The notes under the pieces: model-generated
Databases searched by the model: none
What the model saw: only the letters and a program-made list of their open reading frames with translations
Told to the model about the DNA's origin: nothing
Part shown: piece by piece, positions 36,910 to 50,000 of the stretch
Position numbering within the stretch: position 1 is the first letter of the stretch
Layout: each line of letters begins with the position of its first letter
NCBI GenBank assembly: GCA_003024785.1
Contig: PUQB01000039.1
Span: 806,001-870,000, forward strand
DNA: 64,000 nucleotides
DNA from: Selaginella tamariscina
Taxonomy: Eukaryota > Streptophyta > Lycopodiopsida > Selaginellales > Selaginellaceae
Direction: 5' to 3'
Translations under genes and position numbers: made by a program

Positions 36910-37986
36910 ATGGGGAGCGGCGCCAGGTACCAGATCGCACAAACGGCGTATGTGAAGCTTGCACTGCACGCTCTCAAGCACAGATCTTCCGCGGTGAACG
37001 GGGTTCTGCTCGGAAATGTAAGTGGAGGCAGCGGCGAGGACGAGAGTACCGTGGAGATTGTCGACTCAGTTCCTCTTTTCCACTCCCAGATCGGATTGCT
37101 CCCAATGCTGCAGCTCGCATTGACACAGGTAAGGTATATGCGTGCTTTAAGTCGACTATGAAGCTCAATTTAACCATATAATATATAATACAAAAAACGC
37201 ATTTTGTTTTGATCATTGTATGTTAACTATATTGTAATATGTTACTCGATCCTTTTAGGAAAGTTTAAAATGTAAATTTAAATTTTACTTATAAACAAAT
37301 ATGATATATCACCCATTTGACTTATGTGAGTTGTCTGTGCCTATATAGTAACATACACGTATACATATCGCTCCAATGCATTTCACAGGAATTTTTATAG
37401 CTGGACTAAATTTTGATATACCCACAAAACACTAGTATACAAGGCAGTTCTCTTTTTGACCCTTATGAACTTCTGACGACCTTTAAGTGTGTGTAACTAT
37501 ATGCGATTAAGCTTAAGAACAGGTTGCTTGGTAGTTTATCTTTCAATCTTTTACATTTTGAGAATGTATTTCTTGCTTCGTACCATACACTATGTATAAA
37601 ACACACATACATGCACACGTGCATGTATTTTGTTGTTGAACTCCTCTGAAATCCAAGATGGCTTTTAAGTGTGTGTATATACTACTATATGTGATTAAGC
37701 TTAAGAACAGGTTGTGTGGTAGTTTATCTGTCAATCTCTTACATTTTGAGAATGTATTTCTTGCTTCGTACTATATATTACGTATAAAAACACATACATA
37801 CACACTGTGCATGTATTTTGTTGTTGTAGATTGAACAGTGTTATTCAACTCATCAAGGAGGCCTGAGCATTGTGGGCTATTATCATGCCAATGAGCGCTT
37901 TGATGACTACGAGCTGAACGGAATCTCACGTAAAATCGGTGACCACATCGCTCGTTACTTCCCTTCAGCTTGCATACTCCTGGTAA

Positions 37987-38022
<36 letters not shown>

Positions 38023-38712
38023 TTAAATACTCACGATTTGTATTTGTTGACTTCGAATTTTCAGCTGGACAACAGATTGTTGGAGTCTATTGTAGATGGT
38101 GGTAAGAAGCCTTCTGTCCAGGTGAGCCAGTAATACAATACACGTGTGTGTGTGCGTGTATATGTGTATGTATGTGAAATTGGGTGGAATATATATAAAA
38201 ACTGTATATAATAATGTTTATGTGAGTATGTGCTAAATTATAATATTTTCATATCACATATATGAATATACCCCAGTTCTGAATGTTTGGCCAAGGTTCA
38301 CACATTCGTATCTACGAGCATGCGCACAATGCATGTATGTATGTTAGACATACATAGTGGTTAGCGACACACATACGTAGGCACACATATGTGCTCATAA
38401 TCATGCTTATGTGTTTGATTGTCATAGCATTACACGCGGGACACTGCACGAGGAGGATGGCGACAAGGAGGAGACTTGGTGCTTAAGGAGCCTACAGCTA
38501 ATAACATATTATATGACTACATATCGGAAGGTAGGGAGCAGCTTGTAGTAGATTTCGATGATCATCTCGACGATATCAGCAAGTAAGTATAATTCTTGTA
38601 TAAGTACATATAATACATATATTTGCTGAATATACGATGTATTTATTCTTTTATGTTTTTTTGTTTATAAATTTTTTGCAGGGATTGGTTGAACCCAACT
38701 TTATTTGATTAA
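36910..38712 (+). CDS. EMC8: ER membrane protein complex subunit 8/9
   Basis: Five exons: 36910-37128, 37830-37982, 38065-38121, 38428-38582 and 38692-38712, all with GT-AG borders and matching phases. EMC8/9 is a soluble cytosolic subunit of the ER membrane complex, which inserts tail-anchored and multipass membrane proteins. It has an MPN-like fold. Visible family features are the N-terminal YQIAQTAYVKLALHALKH, NGVLLG, VDSVPLFHS, LPMLQLALTQIEQCY, IVGYYHANERFDD and the C-terminal DYISEGREQLVVDFDDHLDD-ISKDWLNPTLFD. The product is about 201 residues, the usual length, with no signal peptide. Unlike several neighbours its frame is intact throughout. Confidence 0.93.
37470..37829 (+). repeat. 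Tandem duplication at the 3' end of EMC8/9 intron 1
   Basis: A block of about 180 bp (GATTAAGCTTAAGAACAGGTT ... GCATGTATTTTGTTGTTG) is present twice. Only the second copy ends in the TAG used as acceptor; the first continues GTTGTTGAAC. Confidence 0.85.
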
Positions 38713-40329
38713 GAAGGATATATATATGTGTAACAAACCAAAGTTTTGTCATTCTCTAATAATCTGATGGAAGATGATATATATGCTGTGTGGGTGCACT
38801 TGGTTGTGGGCGTGTATGTCCACCTATGTTTGTGTGTGTCTTGGACTAATCTTGAGTGGTTTATTATACATATTTTAGATACTTTCCTTCTGACTAAATA
38901 TTAAATTCTTTATTTGTTATTTTTATTTTAATTTTAATGTGAGAAAGTCAAATTTAATGTTTTTTATTTAGAATCTTACATAGTTATTGTAAATGTGTAC
39001 TTTAGTGTTAATTTTAAAATTAAAAATTATAATTAATAATGTGATTTTAACACAATGTAATATATTTAATATAATATTTAAAGTTAAATATGTAATATAT
39101 GGTTTAAAATTAAAGAGTACACTCTCTTGTTAAGTTTGAAATTGTAAATATATCATAATATTATTTCTTATATGTTGTAAAATCTTTTTTTTTTTATAAA
39201 ACACAAGTTTAAACTTGAAAAGCATTTTTTCTACAAGAAATGTAAATTTTATTGATTTATTATTAGACACACTTTTATTACGGATTGATATAGAATTTTA
39301 ACAAATCAGATATGTTATCTTATGTATTTAAATTTTTAAATGATGGTTAGAATTTTAATTATTGATAAAATTATTTTAAATTGAAGAGAAAATTATAACT
39401 TATTATGTTGAGATTGTTTATATTTATAATTTTTGATAATATTATATATAAATTTTGATAAGCTTTACCATTAATTGGTGTTGTATTGCATATGTTATTA
39501 CACAGTTTAAATAGTTATGTAATAAAAGAAAATAAATATATATTCATACTTTTCTTTATACTATATAATAAATTATAATAACATTGTGTAACAAAAATTA
39601 ATTCTGAGTCTTATTTTAAAGGATAAATAAGATTAATGATGATGAAAACAAAATTTATATGAAATAAATATTGTTTATCATATTTATAAATAGGTGAATA
39701 TTAAATTAAAACATATTTTTTAAGAAGTTTTAAATATTTTTAAAAAAAGATTTTTTAAAAAAAAATATTTAATATTTATAATGTGCAATAAAGTTACCCA
39801 AGATGAATGCAAATCAAAATTATATATTTTATTATTTTTAAAAAAAATACTTTAAAAATTAATATTTACTTGCTTATAAATATAAAACTTGTGATAAATA
39901 AAAATACATTTAAAAATTATTACTTATGTTTATAAATTTTCTTTTTTTCGTTATTCTTGAGTGATGGAAAATAATCGCATACGAGGTGATTTGTAAATAA
40001 AACATGTTTTTATGTTTTTGAATATTTTTAATATTATATAAAATCGTCTTTTTTTGATCCAAAATAAATCTTAATTATACCATTAATAAATTTATTCTTA
40101 AATAAATTTTAATCATATTAATAATAAATATTGGCATTAACAATTAAGTTTTTAACCATTAAAATGTATGAATGTAAATTTTTTAAAATATAACTTCTTG
40201 TATAAAGCATACATTGAATACATTATTCTTATAAGAAAATAAAAATTTTACTTAATAAAAACACATTTTATATGTATACTTCTAACATCTTCACTCATTA
40301 ATTTATAATTAATATGCTTTTACTTTTTA

Positions 40330-40365
<36 letters not shown>

Positions 40366-41825
40366 CATTGAACATAATAAAAAATGTTAAACATCAAATC
40401 TTTTATTAATTTATTATTAGATTAAATGTTGATTTCTTCTTTATATAATTCTTTTCAACATTATTTTATTTTACATAAATTATACAATATAACGATATTA
40501 TTTTATTTATATAATATAAATTTTATTTTAAACTTAAGTAGTTGAAAATTCAATTGAGAATTTTTTTATTAAAAAGTATTAAATAAAAGAAAATATAAAA
40601 AATTATAATTTAATATGTACAATAATGAATAATTAGCTATATAAATTTTTATAACTTACTAATAATAAAAAGAAATTTAATTAACTAATTCAATAAATAT
40701 TAATCATGAAGATTAAATATTTATATTTCTTATTACAAATGTAGTTTTGTTATGAGAAATTTCATTATCATTTAGGATTAATTAAATTAATTAATATCAC
40801 AAATCAAAATATAACACTAATATTTCAAATTTAAATTATAATAAAATGAAAAATTGGAAAACTTGATTATATATAAAAGCATATATTATTTAATAAATAA
40901 TGAATTTGATAATGTGTATGTTACAATGTTATAGAATTTACTTTAAAAAAATTTATTAATTATTTTATTCATGTGTATTATAAGATAACTCATTTTAAAT
41001 ATTATAAAGCACATTACATCATTTAAAAAGATTGAGTATTAAGAGTCATTAATTTAAATAAACACATCTAATATTTAAATATATTAAAATATAAAGAAAA
41101 TTACATTTATATCCCTGAAATTTATTATATTTACATATATACTTTTAAAAGTTTTATATTTACATATATACCCTTTTAAAAATTTTAAATTTACATACAT
41201 ACTCTTCAAAACTTTAATTATAATATTTTAACTTTTAAAATAACAATATTAAATTATATATATATGTATATATAAATTTTAAATTAAAATATTATGAATT
41301 AACTAATTTTAATTAAAAAATTATGTATATATACCCTTGAAACACAAGATAATATAATTATTTTTAAAATAGGATTATTGAAATTAATTATAGAAACTAG
41401 ATTTCCAATATTATGCATGTTAAATTATTAAATGTACAATATAAAATCAAAACCTAAACTTATATCTTAGTTTAAAACTCAGAATTTAAATAATTAATTT
41501 TATTATTTTAACTTTTTATTTAAAATGGGATTTTGAGATTATTATCATAAAAGTTATCATGCATGGGATAAAAGTTTGATTAAATAATTTAATAAATTTA
41601 CAAAACAAAATTTTTAATTAAGTATTATTTTAAATAATCATGTACTTTGTTATGCATTTTATTAATTTCTTTAATGCCTATTAATTATGTACTTTTACCA
41701 TTGTAGTTACATTTATTATTATATTTGTGAGGTTCAAAACCTCATTGTTTTATTTTATACTTCAATTGATCATTTTGTACATTGTATTGTCCGCCCTAAT
41801 TAGGTAAGAGTTCAGTGGTTTAGCA
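38713..41825. other. Intergenic, extremely AT-rich; no gene seen
   Basis: About 3.1 kb with almost no GC-containing words. Contains a (TA)n near 40336-40364 and a MITE-like copy at 41097-41345. No frame of note on either strand. Confidence 0.7.
41097..41345. mobile_element. MITE-like element related to that at 16190-16665
   Basis: The left end, AATTACATTTATATCCCTGAAATTTATTATATTTACATATATAC in pieces, closely follows the end of the 16.2-kb element, including the alternation of TTTTATATTTACATATATAC blocks. The right end (TATGTATATATACCCTTGAA) is only partly mirrored. Confidence 0.5.
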
Positions 41826-42119
41826 ATGGCGGAAGCACAAATCATGCTTTTCACCCATGCAGCTTGTCTTCACACCAAGGACTTTTCCTGTCAATTCTCC
41901 AAGAACAGATGCATAGCGGCTCGGCCCCTCAATGCAGCCATCAAGGTATGTATCTTAATCCTTGATTAACTTCTCTTAAATGCTGTTAAATTACAATTAG
42001 TTTATTTATTTACTTTTATTTGTTTTAAATATGATGGTTTTTGTTAATCTATTGGGTTCTTGTAATAATATACACATTTTTCATAAACTCATGAAAAACT
42101 GCTTATTTAATTTGTTTAT

Positions 42120-42165
<46 letters not shown>

Positions 42166-42681
42166 CTACGTATACATATGTGTTCTTCGCAGAAATTCTG
42201 TTATGTATTTGGTCCTGTAACTATTTAAGCTTTTCATGAAATACATTAAAACTAGATATTCTGTGTACTATTCATTTAACTCATGTAATCGGGTACCTTT
42301 TATATATATTATCTGCTTAATATAGTTTACACACACATATATAGAATATAGTATGCATATCTGTATTGTTCTTCCTGGGTATATATATGTATGTATGTAT
42401 GCATTTCTATGTATATATCTGAGATCTTACATATATATACAAACACATCCACTCCTATATGTACAAAATGTAATACATATATCATCTGTAAGGTTCTTGT
42501 TGTTTGGTTTGTTCTTGCAATATTTTGATCATATACATTTTGTCGTAAAATATATTTCAAACTAAGAGTAAGTCATGATTAACCTAGTCCACACTTAGGC
42601 ACACACACGTATGCATATATATAAAGACGGGTATAATATCTCATAGTTGTAATAAATTGTGTGTCCGAGAGAGAGAGAGAA

Positions 42682-42724
<43 letters not shown>

Positions 42725-43077
42725 GATATATGTATATGTGTCTCCGTGTATGTACACACACACACATATATATAATGGTTGTGTTTCTCTACAGAGTAAT
42801 GGGAATATATCAGGAAATGGAGTGGAAGAAGATAGCCGGCTAGAGATTTTGTTCAGCCACGATACTTCTTCTGACAAGAGCAACGCCACGACTCCAACGT
42901 GCCCACGGTGTATGTCAAGAGGCGATGTGTTGTGCCTTACGTGCTCTGGAACAGGCCTCTATGTTGAGGCCATATTGGAAAGTCAGGGGATTATTGCCAA
43001 AGTTAAATGCCTTGGTAAGTGTATATTACATTAACACACTCTCGCATATATACACACACGCGCATTTATACAACACA

Positions 43078-43109
<32 letters not shown>

Positions 43110-43307
43110 ACATATACGAAGAACTCCCCCTCTTCTATACAGATGCATACAAGAATGCATTTATAAGACATCTATTATGCACATACAGAGACTTTCTTTC
43201 TGGCTATAGATAGATAGATAGACACACACACACATGATAATTTTGCAGGATGTGGTGGTGTTGGGAAGATAATGTGCCCCCACTGTGGAGGAAGAGGCCA
43301 TACTTGA
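41826..43307 (+). CDS. Small DnaJ-type zinc-finger (CxxCxGxG) protein, probably plastid
   Basis: Three exons: 41826-41945, 42795-43014 and 43249-43307, phases consistent. The product is about 132 residues. It has four zinc-binding motifs of the DnaJ cysteine-rich type: CPRCMSRGDV, CLTCSGTGLY, CLGCGGVGKI (across intron 2) and CPHCGGRGHT at the very C-terminus. There is no J domain. Plant proteins of this kind (BSD2-, PSA2- and LQY1-like) act as chaperones or disulfide-handling factors in chloroplasts. The basic, Ser/Cys-rich N-terminus without early acidic residues after position 4 would fit a transit peptide, but this is inference. The exact subfamily is not resolved. ILESQGIIAKVKCLG is a distinctive segment for finding orthologues. 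The introns contain long (CA)n and (GT)n tracts. Confidence 0.82.
42121..42161 (+). repeat. (CA)n microsatellite in the DnaJ-type gene intron 1
   Basis: About 20 uninterrupted CA units. A second (CA)n tract lies at about 42684-42721 in the same intron. Confidence 0.95.
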
Positions 43308-43912
43308 GGTTATGATATATATATGATGTAAAAGTGTATTAGATAATAAGTAGCTTCTTAAGTGTACGAACTATGTTGTACATTTGCATAAATTTTATAT
43401 ATTTAATCTACATATTTAGTAATTTTATATATAACGTAATAGAAAAATAAAATATTTAATATCTCTTGGACTATTTATATTTGTTTATAATATAATATTT
43501 ACATAATTTAAAAACTAAGCATCATATTTTAAACTGTTTGATTATAATATTTGTCAATTAAATAAAAGAATTATATATACAGAAAGAGTTTCTTTTTTCA
43601 AATTTTCTTATTAAATATTTTATTTTAGGTGAATATATGTTCATTCAGTTATCTAACAACACAACACGAATTATCTCCCCGCCCACACACACACACACAC
43701 ACGGCTTCATTGTAATGTACATGTATGTGTATGCGTGCATGTGGTGCATGTGTTCACATATATATGCATATACACATACAAACAAGTATATAATCATATA
43801 ATATTATATCCTGAATTGTATACACACACATATAAATATTGATGTGTGTGTATCTATCTATCTATATATCTATATACATACGTCCATACAATTTAATAAG
43901 TAATACGGAATA

Positions 43913-43950
<38 letters not shown>

Positions 43951-45683
43951 TATAGGAGCCTGACGAGATTTTATGATTACGTAACAATAGTTATTGAAAG
44001 GTTCCTGCGCTATTTTCTGAGGAAAGTTATATTACAAACTTATAGTTGTTGTTCTTTTTAAAATTTATAATTTAAAGAGTCAACATTTAGAAATAAATGA
44101 ATATTAATATAATGAAATTGAAATATGTAAGTGTTAAATTATACTTTACAAATCCTTAATAAATGCGGCTGCCGAGGCCAGATCTAATTTTATATTTTAT
44201 AGATTTTAACGTATCCATCAAATACTATATTTAAAATTTAAAAATCAGTTTGAAAACATACAAGATAGATCAATAATAGATAATCTAGTGCACTCTGTAA
44301 AGTTAGTATAACTGATCAAAATTAATACATTACATAACTCAACAAATTAACTCTATAATTAAATCTACAATTATGGGTAAATTAAAATTGTGAATGTGTA
44401 CAACTTTTCTTTAGTGAGTGTTCGATCATCTCCATACTATATAATACCTTGGACGCGATGTCGTACAGTTTTCAAAAATAAATACATAAATACATACTAC
44501 ACACATGCTTCATTAATCACATGCTTCATTAATAATTTAATCCATATCTAACCATTAACAAATTTAATTATAATGTTAAAAATATTAACGTTTTAATAAG
44601 TTTTATTAATTAAATAACATTCCTGAGAATATTCTTAATTTAAATGACATTATCAATTCTAAAAAGTTGTGGTTTACGTATATATAATAATTCTGGGTAT
44701 AGGAGTGAACGTTTTGATAGTGTATGGATATATAAAAAATATAGTTAAACTGGTTTAGGGTTTAATATATATATATTTAAAGTTTAAACTGACTACTGTA
44801 CGCAGTATGAATATTATGACATTTAATTAAACAATTAAGAATAATAAATTTAAATTAACAAAACAAGAAGGATTAATTTGCTTCATTGGCTGGAAAGTCT
44901 TTCTTAATATTAATTGAGGGTTAACAAAATACAATTATATTTTATTTCATAAATAAAAATAGAACCATGTATGCTATTTATATAAACAAAAGCGAGTCAA
45001 CGTTTATTATTCAAACAACATAAGTATGTGTATTAATAATAATAATATTACTGTTTAACAATATTTTTTAAAAATATTCTTATAAATATATATATAGTAT
45101 TTAAAATATATATAGTAAAATGTAATTTCTTAATTATATTTGTTATAAAGTAAAATGTAATCTTTCATAATTCAAAATAGTAATAATCAATATATAATTA
45201 AATTTATTCACAATTTTTTGGTCTGGTGAAGTATTTTAATAATACAATTTAAAACTAGCAAATATCATGATATGATTGGTATAACATTTCATGGTTGTAA
45301 TTGTTGATGTTATAAGTATATGTCAATGAATAATTAAATCATGAACAGTCTCAGCTTGTAATATATTCTTTTTTTGTTGTATGTTTTAAATATTTTGATT
45401 TATTATATTTACCTTTTACCGTTTCCCCTTAAACTTATAATTACAATTTATAAGCATATGAGAAAATTGTATCTTATAAGTGTACATATAATTGTTATAT
45501 ATCATTTGGTTGTGTACATACACGTATATACTTGCAAATATCAGTTATATATATGTGTGTGTGTGTGTACGCATGCTCCACTGTATTGCAGCGCACACAC
45601 ACATAGAACAGTGAAGATAATGACCTTGGTTAAATATTAAACTATTAAGCATTGTTAGGGCTAGGGTAAATTCTCTTTTTGAA
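43308..45683. other. Intergenic, AT-rich; no gene seen
   Basis: Downstream flank of the DnaJ-type gene and upstream flank of the importin gene. It has (CA)n at about 43684-43702, a (TATC)n run near 43851-43874 and a (TA)n at 43916-43943. Short frames only. Confidence 0.65.
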
Positions 45684-46235
45684 ATGGGCGCTTCCACAGA
45701 GCAGATGGAGCAATGGCTGCTGCACACAACCAGTCCGGATCACACATTGCGCAGTGTTGCCACGGAATGTCTTCAGAATGCCGAGGAAATGCCTGGATTT
45801 GCCGCTTGCTTGCTCGCCATTTGCTCCACAGGTTATGCATATATGAACACAAACACATATAGATACATGCATATGTGTGTTCTCGTATATGTATACACAC
45901 TACCAAGGAAACATTATCTTCTGGGATGCCCAGCTGATATATTGACTTGCTGTTTATCAGCTGACGAGAATAAGGCGGCCCAGAAGCTTTCTGCAGCAAC
46001 TTACTTGAAAACTACATAAAAAAGCAATGGGCAGAGGAAGACACGATTCCTGAGCATGACCGTAAGCAGCTCAGGGAGCAACTTGTTGAAGTTTTGTTAA
46101 GATCCGACTCCTTCGTTGTTAATCAACTCACCGAAGCCGTAAGTTTGTGTTAAATATATATGTGTGTGTGTGTGTGTATAGAGGGAGAGAGAGAGAGAGA
46201 GCACAAACTGGTTTATTGCTAAGATATTTATTGTG

Positions 46236-46294
<59 letters not shown>

Positions 46295-46933
46295 GCAATA
46301 AGCACGCATATATACGCACGTTTATGAGCATATTGTTGCAGTTTCGTATAGCGGCATCTCATGATTTCTCCGGTAAAGAAGCAACTTGGGAGGAGCTTGT
46401 TCCTGCTTTAAAGGCTGCAGCTCAAAACAGTGATCTTTTAAGTACACAACCGAATGGACAATATAAGACTTATAACGTGCTACTTGCAATACAAGCCATT
46501 ACAAAGCCATTCCAGGTATATATATTGTGCGTGCGTGGGTCCGTGCATTTACTTAACATACCAAAGAAAACTGTGATAACAGATGATTCACACTAGCTGC
46601 TGGGACCTTTTGTATGCAGTACTTTTTCGATCCAACGGTTGCTAGAGAACCAGTCCCTCCATTGCTGGAGTTAATATCTATAGAACTACTTGTACCTCTT
46701 CACGCTTGGTTTCACATGCAAGTAAGTCTCTACTTAACAATTGTATATTATAAGTAACCTAATAATTATTTGGAAAACAATAATATACATTATCAAAATT
46801 AATAATAATACCCACTTGTACTCTTATGAATGGTTTTTTACTTGCAGGCACAGAGTCCCAACTGGGAGCACGATAACTGTTTGCTTGTCATCGCTAAGAG
46901 TTTCCATCTTGCTGTAAGATGTGTGCGTGTGTG

Positions 46934-47011
<78 letters not shown>

Positions 47012-50000
47012 GTTATAGATATGTGTGTGGGCGCGTTATGGTTTCTTATGTGCAGATTGGAGCACATATGGCGCCATCGCTACTTTCATGTCTTAGTAAC
47101 TGGATTGAGGACATTTTTATGCTGCTCGATGGGGTCGTTGTGAATGAGAAAATTGAACACTCTCCAAGGTTGAAGATTTGGAAGAGATGCCTTCAAATAT
47201 GTACCACTTTGGTCACACGACATCGAAAGCACGTAGATAAGTATGTTATGGGCTACATGTGCGTGTGTGCGTGCGTGTGCGTGTGTGTGTGTGAGTTTTG
47301 GTATATATATGCAGGTACATATATACAGCTCACATTTTGCAGGTTTTTAGAGTTGATATGCAATAAAGTGCTGAAGATTGTGGGACAAAGCACAGTCGAG
47401 AAGGTACTTATATATAATGTATAAATATTTGTAAATATAGAGTATGACACACATGCTCACACACTTATATTCCTTACTTGCTTTTATACCTGATTTTCAG
47501 GAAATAGATGTTCTTCAGGAGAGAATCATCTCGCTGGCTTTCGATTTGCTTTCCAATATACTCGAAACAGGCCATGTAAGTTTCGAATGACATAAGATTA
47601 ATATTGATACACGCACAAGCATGTCTAATATGACGACTATCAGGGATGGCGAATTTTGGCACCACAATTTTCCTCACTCCTAGAGCAAGTCATCTTTCCT
47701 TCACTAGTCATGAAGGAAAAGGTAAGACATCTCTCTCTCTACATACACACGTTTATATGATTTGGTTTATCTAAATTGACTGGGTTTCTACAGGATATTG
47801 CTGAGTGGAATGAGGATGAAGATGAGTATCTGCGGAAGAATCTTCCTTCTGAGCTTGTAAGTATATTAAATGTCTATTATTTTGTTATGCAGTTGTTTAT
47901 TATGTGCTGGTAGGATGATTCTGCTGCTTTGAGGGATGATTTACTGACTCCAAGGAGAAGTGCATTGCATTGCTTGGGAATTATAGCTGTCTCGAAGGTA
48001 GGTGTGTATGTGCGTGCGTGTGTGTACACGTATATATATACGTATTAGATGTGAAACAGGGTCCTCCTACCGTTCGTGCTCCGAAGAAGTCTAGCAAACG
48101 GAAGAAAGGGGAGGGCAAGGATCTTCGAGGAACAGCAGGAGAGCTTTTAGTTATGCCATTCCTTTCTCGACACCCTCTACCGACTGACGGTGCATTTTTT
48201 GAATCGACTGTGAGGTGTGTGTGTGTGTGTGGGGCCGGATGGATAGATATGTATGTATGTATCTAGACACACTACGTTCATATTTATTTATCCTTATACA
48301 TGTAAGTCTAGAACTTGTTGGTACACTGATATATAGTGTATGTTTCAGCTACTATGGAGTGTTATTGGCTTATGGTGCACTTCAAGAGGTATATTTTCAC
48401 TAGACCTTTATACAATTGTTTAACGTTTTTTCTTATACAGTTTCTTAAATCACAAACTCCAGAATACGTGCAAATGATTCTTTCAAGCAGAGTGTTTCCT
48501 CTTTACTCGATGCCCTCAGCTTCACCTTATCTTTTGGCAAATGCAAACTGGCTTCTAGGAGAACTAGCAAGCTGCTTACCCGAGGTTTAAGAACCTACTT
48601 ATAAAATTTATATATACATACATTGCACGTAATGTAGATGCCACTCATACACATATGTACGCATGTAGGTATATGATTTGTTTTAACATCAATCTCTTCA
48701 GGCTGTAAATCATTTGGTTTACGAGTGTCTGCTGAAAGCTTTGGTGGCGCCAGATGTTGGAGGCATCTCTTGGAGGCCTGTCCGAGCATCTGCTGCTGCT
48801 GCAGTTGCCGCTCTTCTCGCGGTATATATACATACAGTCACATATGCATATAAAGCTGTAGAGAGAGATACTTATATTTGCAAACAATAATGCAAACACA
48901 CAGAGATTCTTTACACTCATACGTACATGCATATATACATACGAGCCCCATGCGAATTATTGAATACAGGAGGATTACAAGCCCGCAAAGTGGTTTTCAT
49001 TGTTTCAAGCAATTGTAGTATGTGTGAAGACCGGTGCAGAAGAAGCTGGGCATGCATTACAGCTGTTGACCACTGCTGCCGAGACAGGAGAAGAAGACGT
49101 CGCTGTTCATGTCCCGTATCTTATATCTTCCATCAAGGATGAAATATCAAAACATATACCTCCTCTTCCTGAACCTTGGCCTCAGGTTAGCTTTGTGTGC
49201 GTGCGTGGACGATTACGTGATATATGTAGCATCTCTGTCTCATGTAGAATGTGGATGGATGAATGTACTATTTTGTGTGCAGACGCGCATATATGGAGCG
49301 GTTTTATTAAACACACACGCCCACACATAGTATTTACACACTATACACGTACATTTGTATGCATAATTTTGGATGTACAGGTGGTTGAGCTAGGATTTGG
49401 TGCAATTGCTGCCTTAGCACATAACTGGGACAGTGCGGAACCCGACTGTAAGAAGAAAAGGGGGGCTTTTGAGCAGTGGAAGCAAGGTTGTACGCAACTC
49501 AGGAACACATATGCACTCTTGTTACAGCGTGCGTGGTTGAGTTCAAACGAGGTAAACTTTGTTGGTTTAGAATTCACTCGTATGTGTGTGTACACAGATA
49601 TACATGTATACATCAACATGTATACACATACACGTGTATTTACGTATTTATGTATTTTAGGATGGAAAGGTGTGTCCCCCACCTTCATGCTTGACAGATG
49701 TATCCGTGATACTTGGATGTCTTGTTAAGTATACTTCAGAGACCAGTGATATACAAGAGTTTCAAATAGAGCGTCTCTTACAGACATGGGTTGATCTTAT
49801 AGCCGATTGGAATTCGTGGGATGAAGAAGAAGATATGCCAGTTTTTGAGACTATTGAAGAAATTATCGCCTTAAATGTAAGGTTTATGTCTATATGGTCG
49901 TATGTGTATATTGTGTGTATACTGTATATATATGTATGTATGATACAAACACAACTTAACGCACACTACACAGAGACATATACATACTAACATCTATACA

